The notes: generated from the letters alone by a model not told the origin. Shown: positions 8,884 to 16,604, numbered from the stretch's first letter. The stretch is DNA of 64,000 nt from Opitutaceae bacterium (GCA_003151515.1 PLXS01000038.1:32776-96775); one strand, 5' to 3'. Translations and numbers: made by a program.

Positions 8884-10095
8884 CTAGCGCCCTTCTGCGC
8901 TAGGTTTTGCTGTTATTCGCGCGGCATAGATGCGCCCCCACTCGTGCATGGCCTCGAGTGTAGGCTGAAAAAAGCGCTGTGCAATGAATGTCGGCACGAA
9001 CGCGCTAAGGATCACGACGGTGACCAATATGGTGTACTGTCTCTCGTCGATGATCTTGTTCTGCAGGCCGAACAGCGCGGAGATCGTGCCGAAGGTTAGG
9101 CCCGTGGACATGAGCAGCGTCGTGTAGTTCGCCTCCCGGCGGCCCATGTAAAACAGCCTCGTCAGCGGCCACACGCCGACGAACTTTGTCAGCAGCTTGA
9201 GCGCGAGCAGGACGGTGATCGCGCCAAGGGCGGCCCACAGGGCGGGAATGGACACGAACAGCCCGGCCTTGATGAAGTAGAACGGCGTGAAGATCGTGAA
9301 CGCTATGGTCCGCATCCGGTGCACAAGCGTCTTGTCGCGCAGGAAGACGCCGGCGACGACAAGGCCCACGAGGTACGCGGGCAACACGGCCTCGCTCTTG
9401 GCCGTGGACGCAAGCCCTCCGAGGAAGAACAGGATGAAGAAGATGAACTTCACCTCCGGCTCGCTCACCCGCGTGGCGCCGAGGTGGGTGATTATGAATC
9501 TTGTCCACCTCGGCATGTACCAGAGCATGACGCACATCACCGTGACGAAAACGAGCATCCACAGGTTGAAGTCGGCGAACAGCGTGCCGAGGGCCAGCAC
9601 GGTGCCGAAGTCGGTGATGAAGCAGGCGGCCAGGATCGTCTTCCCCAGGGCGGTTTCGCTCTGCTTGCCCTCGATCATCACCGCGAACACCACGGCGACA
9701 GAGGTGGTCGATAGCGCGATTCCCGCTATCTGGGCCTGGTGCATCGGCCATCCGAGGACGAACTGGGCAAACGCCCAAACGGCCGCGAACGGCAGCAGGA
9801 AGGAAAGGATGCCGATCGACAGGCTGGCCCGCAGGTTTGCGCGCAGCGAGGCCGGGTCGATCTCGGCACCGGCCAGGAACGTGAGAACGCCGCTGCCGAG
9901 AAGGGCCAGGAAGTTGGTCCACTCGGTCGTCTTCAGGATGTGGTGTCCGCCGCCGAAGTTGATGTTGCCCGCGACCACCCCGACCACGATCTCGACAAGC
10001 GCAACGGAGATGCCGGTTCGGATGGAGATCAGGCTAGCCGCAAACGCCAGGCCCATCCAGATCGCCGCCACATACCAGACGTTTTCGAGATTCAT
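8884..10095 (-). CDS. CPA2-family monovalent cation/proton antiporter
   Basis: A 403-residue integral membrane protein with about 12 hydrophobic segments and no C-terminal TrkA/RCK domain. The features are those of CPA2 exchangers (KefB/NapA/GerN type): TFLAGAEIDP in the fourth-fifth segment, STTSVAVVFAVM, and ACFITDFGTVLALG, where the family normally has a DD or ND pair and here has TD. KAGLFVSIPA marks the later cross-over helix. It exchanges Na+ or K+ for H+ across the inner membrane. The gene is 18 nt after a PII-like DUF190 gene and 20 nt before a Usp gene, so the three form an operon in which DUF190 may gate transport. The TD pair suggests a fold with altered coupling or ion choice. Confidence 0.87.
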   Translation of the reverse strand: MNLENVWYVAAIWMGLAFAASLISIRTGISVALVEIVVGVVAGNINFGGGHHILKTTEWTNFLALLGSGVLTFLAGAEIDPASLRANLRASLSIGILSFLLPFAAVWAFAQFVLGWPMHQAQIAGIALSTTSVAVVFAVMIEGKQSETALGKTILAACFITDFGTVLALGTLFADFNLWMLVFVTVMCVMLWYMPRWTRFIITHLGATRVSEPEVKFIFFILFFLGGLASTAKSEAVLPAYLVGLVVAGVFLRDKTLVHRMRTIAFTIFTPFYFIKAGLFVSIPALWAALGAITVLLALKLLTKFVGVWPLTRLFYMGRREANYTTLLMSTGLTFGTISALFGLQNKIIDERQYTILVTVVILSAFVPTFIAQRFFQPTLEAMHEWGRIYAARITAKPSAEGR

Positions 10096-10113
10096 GGTAT
10101 TCGGGCTTAAGGG

Positions 10114-10488
10114 TCAGCCCGCGCAGGCCGGTCCATCGTGCAGAGGCGGCTGGGCCTTGCCACCGCGATAGAAGATGACGCGCGCCTTTTCCAGGGTCAC
10201 CAGGCCGCTGTGCATCATCTCCTCCAGCGCGGGGAGGAACGCGTTTATCTTCTCATCGCTGTCCACGATCTCGATCACGAGCGGCAGGTCGTCGGACAAG
10301 CGCAGGATCTTTGTCGCGTGGATGCGGCTCGATTTTCCGTATCCCAGGTTCGCGCGAAGCACGGTCGCTCCCGCAAGGTGCATCTCGCGAGCCTTGAGCA
10401 CGATCGCCTCGTAGAGCGGCCGGTGGTGCCAGCGGGCGGTTTCGCCAACGAAGACGCGCAGAAGGAGGGATTCCTGGGGTATTTCCAC
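10114..10488 (-). CDS. DUF190 PII-like regulatory protein
   Basis: A 124-residue soluble protein of the DUF190 family, small PII-like proteins that form ferredoxin-fold trimers. Family marks are LLLRVFVGETARWHHRPLYE near the N-terminus, AGATVLRANLGYGKSSRIH in the middle and DLPLVIEIVDSDEKI, then the C-terminal LVTLEKARVIFY strand. Related PII-like proteins bind adenine nucleotides and are encoded beside the transporter they regulate. Here the neighbour is a cation/proton antiporter. The start is the ATG preceding EIPQESLL. Its upstream leader is about 310 nt long, structured, and holds a micro-ORF. Confidence 0.88.
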   Translation of the reverse strand: MEIPQESLLLRVFVGETARWHHRPLYEAIVLKAREMHLAGATVLRANLGYGKSSRIHATKILRLSDDLPLVIEIVDSDEKINAFLPALEEMMHSGLVTLEKARVIFYRGGKAQPPLHDGPACAG

Positions 10489-10515
10489 GGCTGGGTCGGG
10501 CGGGCTCGCTTCCCG

Positions 10516-10602
10516 TCAATGGCCGGCGATTCGGCTCTGGCAAGCCCCGCATTGGACGAGCGCCGGGCGCGCTTCGGGTTCGGTCCGCAGTGAGGGAGTC
10601 AT
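10516..10602 (-). CDS. Possible 28-residue leader peptide with a CxxC motif
   Basis: A short frame starts ATGACTCCC and ends in TGA 27 nt before the DUF190 start. The product ends VQCGACQSRIAGH, giving a CxxC pair. An AGGAA Shine-Dalgarno-like sequence stands 11 nt ahead of the ATG and lies inside the 3' arm of a strong hairpin, so translation would be restrained when the hairpin is folded. No homologue is known to me. It may be an accidental frame; its position between hairpin and operon is what makes it worth listing. Confidence 0.3.
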   Translation of the reverse strand: MTPSLRTEPEARPALVQCGACQSRIAGH

Positions 10603-10613
10603 GGTTTGATTGT

Positions 10614-10643
10614 TTCCTGTGAAGATGCCCGCATTCACAGGAA
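10614..10643 (-). promoter_or_regulatory. Perfect 10-bp inverted repeat hiding a Shine-Dalgarno sequence
   Basis: Read on the minus strand: TTCCTGTGAA, a 10-nt loop, then TTCACAGGAA, all ten pairs matching. The 3' arm contains AGGAA, which would serve the micro-ORF whose ATG is 11 nt further on. No T-run follows, so this is not a classical terminator. It could be an RNA switch or, as DNA, an operator for a dimeric regulator. Confidence 0.55.
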
Positions 10644-10651
10644 TCATTAGC

Positions 10652-10671
10652 GCTGACCAAAAGTCAGGCGG
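10652..10671 (-). promoter_or_regulatory. Second hairpin in DUF190 leader
   Basis: The sequence CGCTGACCAAAAGTCAGGCG can fold with a CTGAC/GTCAG stem around CAAAA, extended by two more pairs across a single bulged G. It lies just upstream (minus strand) of the stronger 10-bp inverted repeat, so the leader has two hairpins in series. Confidence 0.35.
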
Positions 10672-10802
10672 TTCTCCCACCCGGGGATGGGACGGCAGAG
10701 TCCATTGCCAAGCGCAGGGGTAGCATCAAGCCGCGCAACCGCAAACAAAAATCGACTCCCTTGGGCGGCCCTTGCGCCGCAAGGGAATCGGGCGCGTCCG
10801 CG

Positions 10803-12386
10803 CTATCGCCACAGGTACCTCCAGCCGCGCGCCTCGATGGTCATGGGCTCGCCGTTCAACTCCACCGAGGCAGGCTGGTCGTTGAAGTTCTCCACAACCC
10901 AGCTGTTCGAATTAAAGAGATAGAGCGCCACGCCGTTGGGCGCGCGGAAGGTCGCATGGAGCGCCGCCAGCAGTGGGCGGCGCATGGCGTCCAGCGCGGG
11001 CTGGTCCCATTGCAGCAGGGAGCGCGGCTTGCCGTTCACCGCGAGCACCTGGACGTTCGGCGCGTCCAGGTCGACCGTGCCCTTCAGCCTGTCCTTCAGG
11101 CCGTCGGTCACGAGCGTCGGCCTGCCGCTGCGGACGAATTCGGCCAGCTCGCCCGCGAGGTTCGGGTCCGACAGCGCCTGCTCGGAGAACATGGCCGCCG
11201 GCTCGTTCGCGGGAAACCGATGGCACGGGGCGAGCGGCAGGCCGAGCATGCCGGCAAAGTCAAACACCAGGGCCTCGTCCAGCGGCTGGCTGTTGGGCGG
11301 GTTGTAGGCCGCAACGCCGACAGGGCGATGGCTCGCGACCTGGGCGGCGACATCGAGCAGCTCGGGCATGGCGGCCCTCAGGGCCGCCACATCATCCGGC
11401 CCCGGCCCCCTGTGCAGGCCGCTGTAGTTGAAGAGCATCGACTCGCGCGCCCCGCCAAGGACGGTCTGGCGCGCCTGCTCGACGTAGGTGTGCGGCGTCG
11501 TCCCCAGGGAGTCGAACCAGCCTCCGCCGCACTTGTCCCCGCCGATGCCCCCCAGCCAGCGCATGATGAAGTAGCCCCCGTACGCAGGCAGGCCGCCCCA
11601 GCGCGGGTCGTTGAAATCCCGGGTCTCCGTCCCCACCCAGATGCGGTCGAACGCCGCCGTCTCGCTCGCCACATCGTAGCCGCGCTGCGCGAATCTGTCG
11701 TGCCAGTTCGGATACTTGATGATGATCCGGACACGGGGATTGACCCGCCGGGCCGGGCCCAGGACGCGGCCCATCGACACGCGCAGCATCAGCTCCCGGC
11801 GGTAGTCGCTCCACGTGTCGCCGTCGACCGGATAGCGCCCGTCGCCGACCACCGCCACGCGGGCCTTGCGGGCCGCGTCGCACTCGGGGCAGGCGCACTC
11901 GGTGAAGTAGAAGTCGTCGATCATTATCTCATCGAAGAGGCCGGCGGCGTACTCGAAGATCGACTGCAGCTTCTCCTGCGTCGGCTGGTCCGTGTAGCAG
12001 GAGATCTCCTCGCTCCAGCCCGTCGAGCGCTTGCCCACCTGGGTGGTCGTCACGCAGCCGGAGACCAGGAAGCCCCTCGCCAGGAAGCGCTCCTTCGCGC
12101 GCAGCAGGGTGGCGCGCTCGGCCCAGTAGGCGCCGCGGTAGGCCTCGATGTAGACGCGCGTCACGCCGTTCTCGAGGCACCAGCCGATGGCGCGGTCAAT
12201 GTCCGCCTCCGAGGAGAGCGAATCGCGCACGTCCTGCGCGGTGAAGAGGACCGAGAAACGGTGGGCGTCGGCCCGGCTCTGGGCCAGCGCCCAGAGAGGC
12301 TGCTGGGCGCCCGCGGCCGCGTCCGCCGCCGGACAGGACCAGGCGCAGAGTTGCATCGCCATGACTGCCGCCAGGCATCTTTTCAT
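10803..12386 (-). CDS. Secreted protein of unknown function, possible TIM-barrel glycosidase-like
   Basis: A 527-residue exported protein. The chosen ATG gives MKRCLAAVMAMQLCAW and a cleavable signal ending near PAADAAAG; the frame runs 20 codons further upstream without a better start. Segments such as ENGVTRVYIEAYRGAYW, FDEIMIDDFYFTECACPECD and RIIIKYPNWHDRF have the strand-plus-acidic pattern of (beta/alpha)8 glycosidase-like proteins. The CACPEC cluster may bind a metal or form disulfides. The C-terminal ~80 residues (ALYLFNSNSWVVENFND, then ELNGEPMTIEARG) look like a beta-sandwich end domain. I cannot assign a family or substrate. It stands alone, separated from the next gene by a hairpin. 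Confidence 0.65.
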   Translation of the reverse strand: MKRCLAAVMAMQLCAWSCPAADAAAGAQQPLWALAQSRADAHRFSVLFTAQDVRDSLSSEADIDRAIGWCLENGVTRVYIEAYRGAYWAERATLLRAKERFLARGFLVSGCVTTTQVGKRSTGWSEEISCYTDQPTQEKLQSIFEYAAGLFDEIMIDDFYFTECACPECDAARKARVAVVGDGRYPVDGDTWSDYRRELMLRVSMGRVLGPARRVNPRVRIIIKYPNWHDRFAQRGYDVASETAAFDRIWVGTETRDFNDPRWGGLPAYGGYFIMRWLGGIGGDKCGGGWFDSLGTTPHTYVEQARQTVLGGARESMLFNYSGLHRGPGPDDVAALRAAMPELLDVAAQVASHRPVGVAAYNPPNSQPLDEALVFDFAGMLGLPLAPCHRFPANEPAAMFSEQALSDPNLAGELAEFVRSGRPTLVTDGLKDRLKGTVDLDAPNVQVLAVNGKPRSLLQWDQPALDAMRRPLLAALHATFRAPNGVALYLFNSNSWVVENFNDQPASVELNGEPMTIEARGWRYLWR

Positions 12387-12462
12387 CACCCGAAACTGGC
12401 GCCGGTCGCGCGCCAAAGACAAACAAAATGCCCCGGCGCGCCCCATCTGCCAGCCCGTCAGC

Positions 12463-12489
12463 CGTGCCGCCCGGAGGGCTTGGCACGGG
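12463..12489 (-). terminator. Strong hairpin after the 13.0-kb secreted-protein gene
   Basis: CCGTGCC and GGCACGG pair over seven bases, with an inner GCCC/GGGC stem, a GGA loop and a bulged TT. It begins 13 nt after the stop of the minus-strand gene at 12502-13044. No immediate T-run follows, so it may act as a Rho-assisted terminator or an mRNA 3'-end stabiliser. Confidence 0.5.
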
Positions 12490-12501
12490 GGAACGGCTAC
12501 A

Positions 12502-13044
12502 TCACTTCGGCGCCGGGACCGGGAGCAGGCGGAAAGAGTCGAGGAATCCCTGGGCGTCCTTGCCCGCCTCGGAGTTGGGTCGGCCCGTGAATGTCACCTG
12601 GAAGAGGCGGTCGCCGACGACGTACAGCCTCATGCGCTCCACCGACACCCGGTTGGGGCCGTCGATCAGGACCTCGAGGCCCGCGACATCGCCGAGCTTG
12701 CAGTCGCCCTGGCTGCGGATCGTCCCCTTCGCCTTGTCCGCGGCATCCTTGGCCATGTCCTTGTAGATGGCCGCGGCGCCGGTGCTTGCCACGTAGCCCT
12801 CGGGATAGTCGCAGTAGATCACCGTGAAGAATTCGGCGCCCTGGGCCGCGTAGGTCCTGCATAGGATGACCTGGCCGGCGTCCATATCGATGATCTGGTT
12901 GCTGCGGCTGACCGCAGCCGGGAATGTCGCGGCAAAATGCCCGTCGGCATCCTCCACCACTGCCGGGTCGGCGCGGCCTGTGGCAGCCAGCAGCACCGAT
13001 AGAATGAAGGCCTTGCAGCCAAATCTGTTGAATGGGGTTCTCAT
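12502..13044 (-). CDS. Small exported protein of unknown function
   Basis: A 180-residue protein with an N-terminal hydrophobic signal (CKAFILSVLLAATGRA) and a predicted mature start near DPAVVEDADG. The mature part alternates strands and one amphipathic helix (IYKDMAKDAADKAKG). It ends with DRLFQVTFTGRP and FLDSFRLLPV, a pattern shared by many small periplasmic proteins whose last strand and helix carry F.V.F and FL.SF. Two Cys (CRTY, CDYP) and a third (CKLG) could form a disulfide. Function is unknown. A good sigma70-like promoter lies just upstream and a hairpin downstream, so it is probably a single-gene unit. Confidence 0.7.
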   Translation of the reverse strand: MRTPFNRFGCKAFILSVLLAATGRADPAVVEDADGHFAATFPAAVSRSNQIIDMDAGQVILCRTYAAQGAEFFTVIYCDYPEGYVASTGAAAIYKDMAKDAADKAKGTIRSQGDCKLGDVAGLEVLIDGPNRVSVERMRLYVVGDRLFQVTFTGRPNSEAGKDAQGFLDSFRLLPVPAPK

Positions 13045-13071
13045 GGGGACAGAAAGAACTCAACCGACTGT

Positions 13072-13101
13072 ATAGTATCGTCCCCGGGCCCGCGGTTTCA
13101 A
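13072..13101 (-). promoter_or_regulatory. Sigma70-like promoter for the small exported protein gene
   Basis: On the minus strand TTGAAA (5 of 6 to consensus), an 18-nt spacer and TACTAT (4 of 6). The start point would be about 20 nt before the ATG at 13044, which fits a short leader. No other promoter-like pair is as good in this gap. Confidence 0.5.
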
Positions 13102-13320
13102 CAGGGGCGCCCGGGGCGGGGCGCCGTCAGGCCCGGGAGACCTGTCAGCAACGTTGGCTGTTGGCATCCAGGCCAACGGTTTAGCCCGTCCAGTTGCGGC
13201 GCTCACGCCATGTATTATTCGAATGAATATCTGAGGCCCGCAGTTCGCGCCGCTCAACTGGACACTGCCGCGGCCCGGGCCGCATCATTCGCCCCCGCTT
13301 GCGCCAGGGCGGCGCACCGG

Positions 13321-14082
13321 TCACTTCCAGAGCAGCGTCAGCCCCAGCTGCGAGATCCGGGCGGCGGCGGTCATCAGCCGAAGAAGTCCCCAGAGACGCT
13401 CCATCTGCAGGGCGAATCCGCTGCGGGCGCTGATATAGTCGCGCCTGTAGACGCATCGCCCCCCGACGTGCGGGATCGGAAGGAAAAGCGCCCTGCGAAA
13501 CCCGACCTGCCTGCCGAGCTTCCAGACCTTGGACGGGGGCAGCTCCTTCTCGTGCACGCCGTAGGTCTCCACGGCGTGCAGCGCGCGCGGGTCGCGGCTG
13601 TGCCCCCTGCCCGGCTCAAACGCGAAGAGCACGCCCCCGGGCCTGAGCGCCCGCCACGCCGACTCGACCGCGGCCCTCTCGTCCTCGGCGTGGTGCAGCG
13701 AGTCGTAGAAGAGGGCGTAGTCGAAGCTCCTTTCCGACTTGAACCCCTCGTAGTCCGCCTCGACGAACTGGACGCCCGTGGCGTTCTCCTCCAGGGCGAC
13801 GGAGCGGGCGATCCCGATCGCGTCGGGGGAGATGTCGACCCCGAGGACCTCGAATCCCGCGCGCGCCAGTATGCGCGAGGTCCAGCCCGTCCCGCACCCC
13901 AGGTCGAGGACGGCGCCCGGGGGCGGCCCGATCATCTGCAGGAGCGCCCCCATGTCGACGAGGTACTTGCCGCAGTCCCTGTCCGAGTACGGCTTTCCCC
14001 GGGCATGGCGCAGGCCGTCGGGCCCGAGCCGCGCGTAATAGGCCCTCTCGCCGGCCTTGGGATCATCCGAAGCGCCCTGCAT
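13321..14082 (-). CDS. Class I SAM-dependent methyltransferase
   Basis: A 253-residue cytoplasmic enzyme. Motif I is VLDLGCGTGWTSR, followed by VLGVDISPDAIGIAR (acidic end of strand 2) and FDYALFYDSLHHAED with LRPGGVLFAFEPG. This is the Methyltransf_11/25 type of fold. Ahead of it, YYARLGPDGLRHARGKPYSD resembles the lead-in of small-molecule or cell-envelope methyltransferases, and the C-terminal ~70 residues form a cap with many Arg and aromatic residues. The substrate is unknown. The start is the ATG giving MQGASDDPKAGERAY; the upstream open frame is Arg/Pro-rich shadow sequence. It follows the sigma/kinase scar on the same strand. Confidence 0.82.
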   Translation of the reverse strand: MQGASDDPKAGERAYYARLGPDGLRHARGKPYSDRDCGKYLVDMGALLQMIGPPPGAVLDLGCGTGWTSRILARAGFEVLGVDISPDAIGIARSVALEENATGVQFVEADYEGFKSERSFDYALFYDSLHHAEDERAAVESAWRALRPGGVLFAFEPGRGHSRDPRALHAVETYGVHEKELPPSKVWKLGRQVGFRRALFLPIPHVGGRCVYRRDYISARSGFALQMERLWGLLRLMTAAARISQLGLTLLWK

Positions 14083-14152
14083 TCGCGCCAAGCATCGAAG
14101 GCGGCGAAGCCGATGGCAAGGGCGCGCGCGGGCCGGGCCCTGAGGCCCGCCC

Positions 14153-14280
14153 CTACCTCGGCAGATACGCCGCCGCCCTCTTCTCCCAGGCCGATGCCCT
14201 ATCGGCCCGTCCCCAGGCGCCGTAGGCGTCGGCAACGCGCCGGTCCGCCTCGCCGATCAGGTGCTGGTCGATCGCCGGCA
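14153..14280 (-). pseudogene. Remnant: C-terminal tail of a Ser/Thr protein kinase with TPRs
   Basis: The last ~40 codons before a stop read IDQHLIGEADRRVADAYGAW, then GRADRASAWEKRAAAYLP. This is the closing TPR pattern (R.V..Y.AWG....A..W) of the large Ser/Thr kinases that follow ECF sigma genes in Verrucomicrobiota, as I recall the family. No kinase domain or start codon remains. It directly abuts the truncated sigma gene, so I read both as the two ends of a deletion. Confidence 0.5.
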
Positions 14281-14706
14281 CATCGGAAGCGCGCCCAGGG
14301 CGGAGAGCTCGCGCTCGGGATCGAGCTTGTCCCACTCCAGGAAATGGGCCCCGCCCCCGCGCTTCTGCGCGTTCTGCCTCTCATAGTGGCTGCCCAGGAA
14401 GTGCCTGAGCGCCCCGATCAGGTACCCGCGGAAGCGGCCCTTCGCCGGGTCCCCCCGCTCGAGGAAGTCGCTGTCCAGAAGGTACGCGAAGAAGCCCTGC
14501 GTCAGGTCCTCGGAGTCCTGCACAGAGTGGCCGCGCCTTCGCAGGTAGCTGTAGATCGGCAGCCAATACGCGGAGCAGAGCTTCTCGAGCGCGGGGCCGC
14601 GGGCCGCCGAGCCCCGCCTGGCCTCGAGGACGACGCTCCACTGGGTCGGCGAGAAGCCGGCGCCCGCGGCGGGCTGTGTGTCTCGGGTCGCCCTCTCGTC
14701 GGTCAT
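14257..14706 (-). pseudogene. ECF-type RNA polymerase sigma factor, truncated after region 2
   Basis: The start ATG gives MTDERATRDT. Then FSPTQWSVVLEARRGS, LEKLCSAYWLPIYSYLRRRG and DSEDLTQGFFAYLLD match region 2 of the ECF-like sigma factors typical of Verrucomicrobiota and Planctomycetota. GRFRGYLIGALRHFL is the -10 recognition helix area. These proteins are normally ~190-210 residues with a region 4 helix-turn-helix, but here the similarity stops after DPERELSA and 14 unrelated codons (ending MCRRSTST) run to the stop. The 149-residue product lacks region 4 and cannot recognise a -35 element. The break falls next to a kinase tail in another frame. Confidence 0.65.
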
Positions 14707-15099
14707 GTATGGGAGGAGAGGACCGGACTCCCGCCCGGTCGGCCGGGCATACTTCCGGCGGCCCGCTGGGCGGTCAAGTCGCGCTTGGGCCCGGCGCATG
14801 GCCCCCCAAAGGGGCGATTGTCCGCGGCCGGGGATTGTGCCACATTTCGCCATGCACGCGCCCGGAGCCACTGCGGCCCTTTTCTGCGGCGGCGGCCGCG
14901 GTGGTCATCTGCGCCCCTGTTCGCCGAAGCGCCTCGGCGTTTTGAATGATGCTTCGATTCCGCGCGCCTTTCAACTGCGCGGTCGTCCGATTTCAGCCGA
15001 AGCTCCATTAGGGTTTCTCAAGTCAAGCATAGGCCGCTCAAAACCGGCCATTGTGCCCTGAACCCCGCAGCCGGTTTTCACCCCCCTGTATTCAATAAC

Positions 15100-15128
15100 T
15101 TGCATGTCATTAATGAACAAGATATTAT
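15100..15128 (+). promoter_or_regulatory. Sigma70-like promoter ahead of the CoA-transferase/hydrolase gene
   Basis: TTGCAT, a 17-nt spacer and TATTAT lie in a markedly AT-rich stretch. The -10 matches 5 of 6, the -35 only 3 of 6. The leader to the chosen ATG would be about 110 nt and would include the ATGCGCAT palindrome. Confidence 0.4.
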
Positions 15129-15180
15129 GACTTTATTCCACCTGAGGCTCTTTCTGGTGGACCTGCCGGACCGACAAACA

Positions 15181-15188
15181 ATGCGCAT
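15181..15188. promoter_or_regulatory. ATGCGCAT palindrome, variant of the motif near hup/hyp genes
   Basis: ATGCGCAT followed by CT. It resembles the ATTGCGCAT+CT copy at 34555-34565 and the other copies at 27497 and 34500. It lies in the leader of the gene that precedes the hydrogenase operon. Confidence 0.25.
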
Positions 15189-15245
15189 CTTTCGCCATAA
15201 GATGACATGCAGGGAAATCATCGATCGGACACACTGCGGGCCCCT

Positions 15246-16583
15246 ATGATTGATACCATCGAGACGCACAGGAGATCGTCCTCGTTCTGGCTTTCGGCGC
15301 GCGCCAAGGCTGTCGCCCCGGCGGACGCCGTCGCGGGCATTCTAAGCCGCACGAACCTGTTCATCCACGGAGCCGCTGCCACGCCGACGCCGCTGATCGA
15401 GGCGATGGCCGCCCGCAGGGACCTCGAGGCCGTGCGCCTCTACCACCTGCACACGGCCGGGCCGGCGCCGTTCGCCGACCCGGGCCGCGAGAGGGAGTTC
15501 CTCTCGAACTCGCTCTTCGTCGGGGCGCCGCTGCGGCCGGCGATAGCGGCGGGCCGCGCGGACTTCGTCCCCATCTTCCTCTCGGACATCCCCGGGCTCT
15601 TCACCAGCGGCATGATCGAGCTCGACGCGGCGCTCCTGCAGCTGTCGCCGCCGGACGAGCACGGGCTGTGCTCCCTGGGGACCTCGGCCGACGCCGCGAA
15701 GGCGGCCGCCGACACGGCCCGCATCGTGATCGCGGAGATCAACGAGCAGATGCCGCGCACGCACGGCAACAACGTCGTCCCGTTCAGCCGCGTCCACGCC
15801 TTCATCGCGACCGACAGGCCGCTGCATGAGCACAAGGCGAGCCCGGAGACGCCCGTCGAGGCGCGAATCGGCGAGATCGTCGCCGGCCTGATCGAGAACG
15901 GCTCCACGCTGCAGATGGGCATCGGCGGCATCCCGGACGCGGTGCTCCTGCGCCTCAAGGACAAGCGCGACCTGGGCGTTCACACCGAGATGTTCTCGGA
16001 CCGCGTGATAGACCTCGTGGAGTCGGGCGCCGTGACCAACAGGTACAAGGCCGTGGGCCAGGGGCGCATCACGACGAGCTTCATCAACGGGACGCGGCGG
16101 CTGTTCGACTTCGTGGACGACAACCCGCTGGTCATGTTCTACCCCTGCGACTGGACGAACGACACCTCGATCATCCGCCAGAACCCGAAGGTGGTGGCGA
16201 TCAACTCGGCGATCCAGATCGACCTCACGGGGCAGGTCTGCGCCGACTCGATCGGGCACCGCATCTACTCCGGGATCGGCGGGCAGATGGATTTCATCCG
16301 CGGCGCGGCGCTTTCGCCCGGCGGCAAGGCCGTGATTGCGCTGCCATCGACGGCCTGCAAGGGGACGGTTTCGCGCATCGTGCTCCAGCTCGAGGCGGGC
16401 TCGGGCGTCGTCACGACGCGGGGCCACGTCCACTGGGTCGCCACGGAATACGGCGCGGTCAACCTGCACGGCAGGAGCCTGCGCGAGCGGGGCGAGGCCC
16501 TGATTTCGATAGCGCACCCCGACTTCCGCGCTGGGCTCCGCAAGGAGCTCGCCTCCGTCAGGCATTTCACTCCCTTGGGCTAG
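15246..16583 (+). CDS. Acetyl-CoA hydrolase / CoA-transferase (4-hydroxybutyrate CoA-transferase type)
   Basis: A 445-residue enzyme of the acetyl-CoA hydrolase/transferase family. It moves CoA between short-chain acids such as acetate, propionate, succinate or 4-hydroxybutyrate. LFIHGAAATPTPLIEAM is the N-terminal nucleotide loop, NGSTLQMGIGGIPDAV the second, and GVHTEMFSD carries the Glu that forms the glutamyl-CoA intermediate. VTTRGHVHWVATEYGAVNL is the C-terminal signature. I chose the ATG giving MIDTIETH; an upstream ATG adds 13 residues. It lies 52 nt before hoxE and may be co-transcribed, tying acetate/propionate formation to hydrogen metabolism. The exact acyl pair is not fixed by the sequence. 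Confidence 0.88.
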   Translation: MIDTIETHRRSSSFWLSARAKAVAPADAVAGILSRTNLFIHGAAATPTPLIEAMAARRDLEAVRLYHLHTAGPAPFADPGREREFLSNSLFVGAPLRPAIAAGRADFVPIFLSDIPGLFTSGMIELDAALLQLSPPDEHGLCSLGTSADAAKAAADTARIVIAEINEQMPRTHGNNVVPFSRVHAFIATDRPLHEHKASPETPVEARIGEIVAGLIENGSTLQMGIGGIPDAVLLRLKDKRDLGVHTEMFSDRVIDLVESGAVTNRYKAVGQGRITTSFINGTRRLFDFVDDNPLVMFYPCDWTNDTSIIRQNPKVVAINSAIQIDLTGQVCADSIGHRIYSGIGGQMDFIRGAALSPGGKAVIALPSTACKGTVSRIVLQLEAGSGVVTTRGHVHWVATEYGAVNLHGRSLRERGEALISIAHPDFRAGLRKELASVRHFTPLG

Positions 16584-16604
16584 GCCCGGCGCGCCCGGCG
16601 AGGG

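Larger units (their letters stand above)
10489..10802. other. Leader/intergenic region upstream of DUF190 operon
   Basis: About 310 nt between the DUF190 start and the end of the next minus-strand gene. It contains a perfect 10-bp inverted repeat, a second smaller hairpin and a 28-codon micro-ORF, listed separately. I found no convincing match to a known riboswitch consensus and no clear sigma70 promoter. The length and ordered elements suggest a regulated 5' leader. Confidence 0.5.
14707..15245. other. Divergent intergenic region, sigma remnant / CoA-transferase
   Basis: About 540 nt without a credible gene. The first 240 nt are GC-rich and have nothing recognisable. From about 15070 the sequence becomes AT-rich and holds a promoter-like pair and an ATGCGCAT palindrome, listed separately. 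These serve the plus-strand gene that follows. Confidence 0.6.

Noticed and set aside
10489..10802. Known riboswitch (fluoride or c-di-AMP) in the DUF190 leader
   Set aside because: None of the conserved core sequences could be found; only simple hairpins are present.
13080..13150. GC-rich inverted segments (CGCCCGGGGCGGGGCGCC) as terminator
   Set aside because: Pairing is ambiguous in low-complexity G/C sequence, with no T-run and no gene end on either strand at this point.
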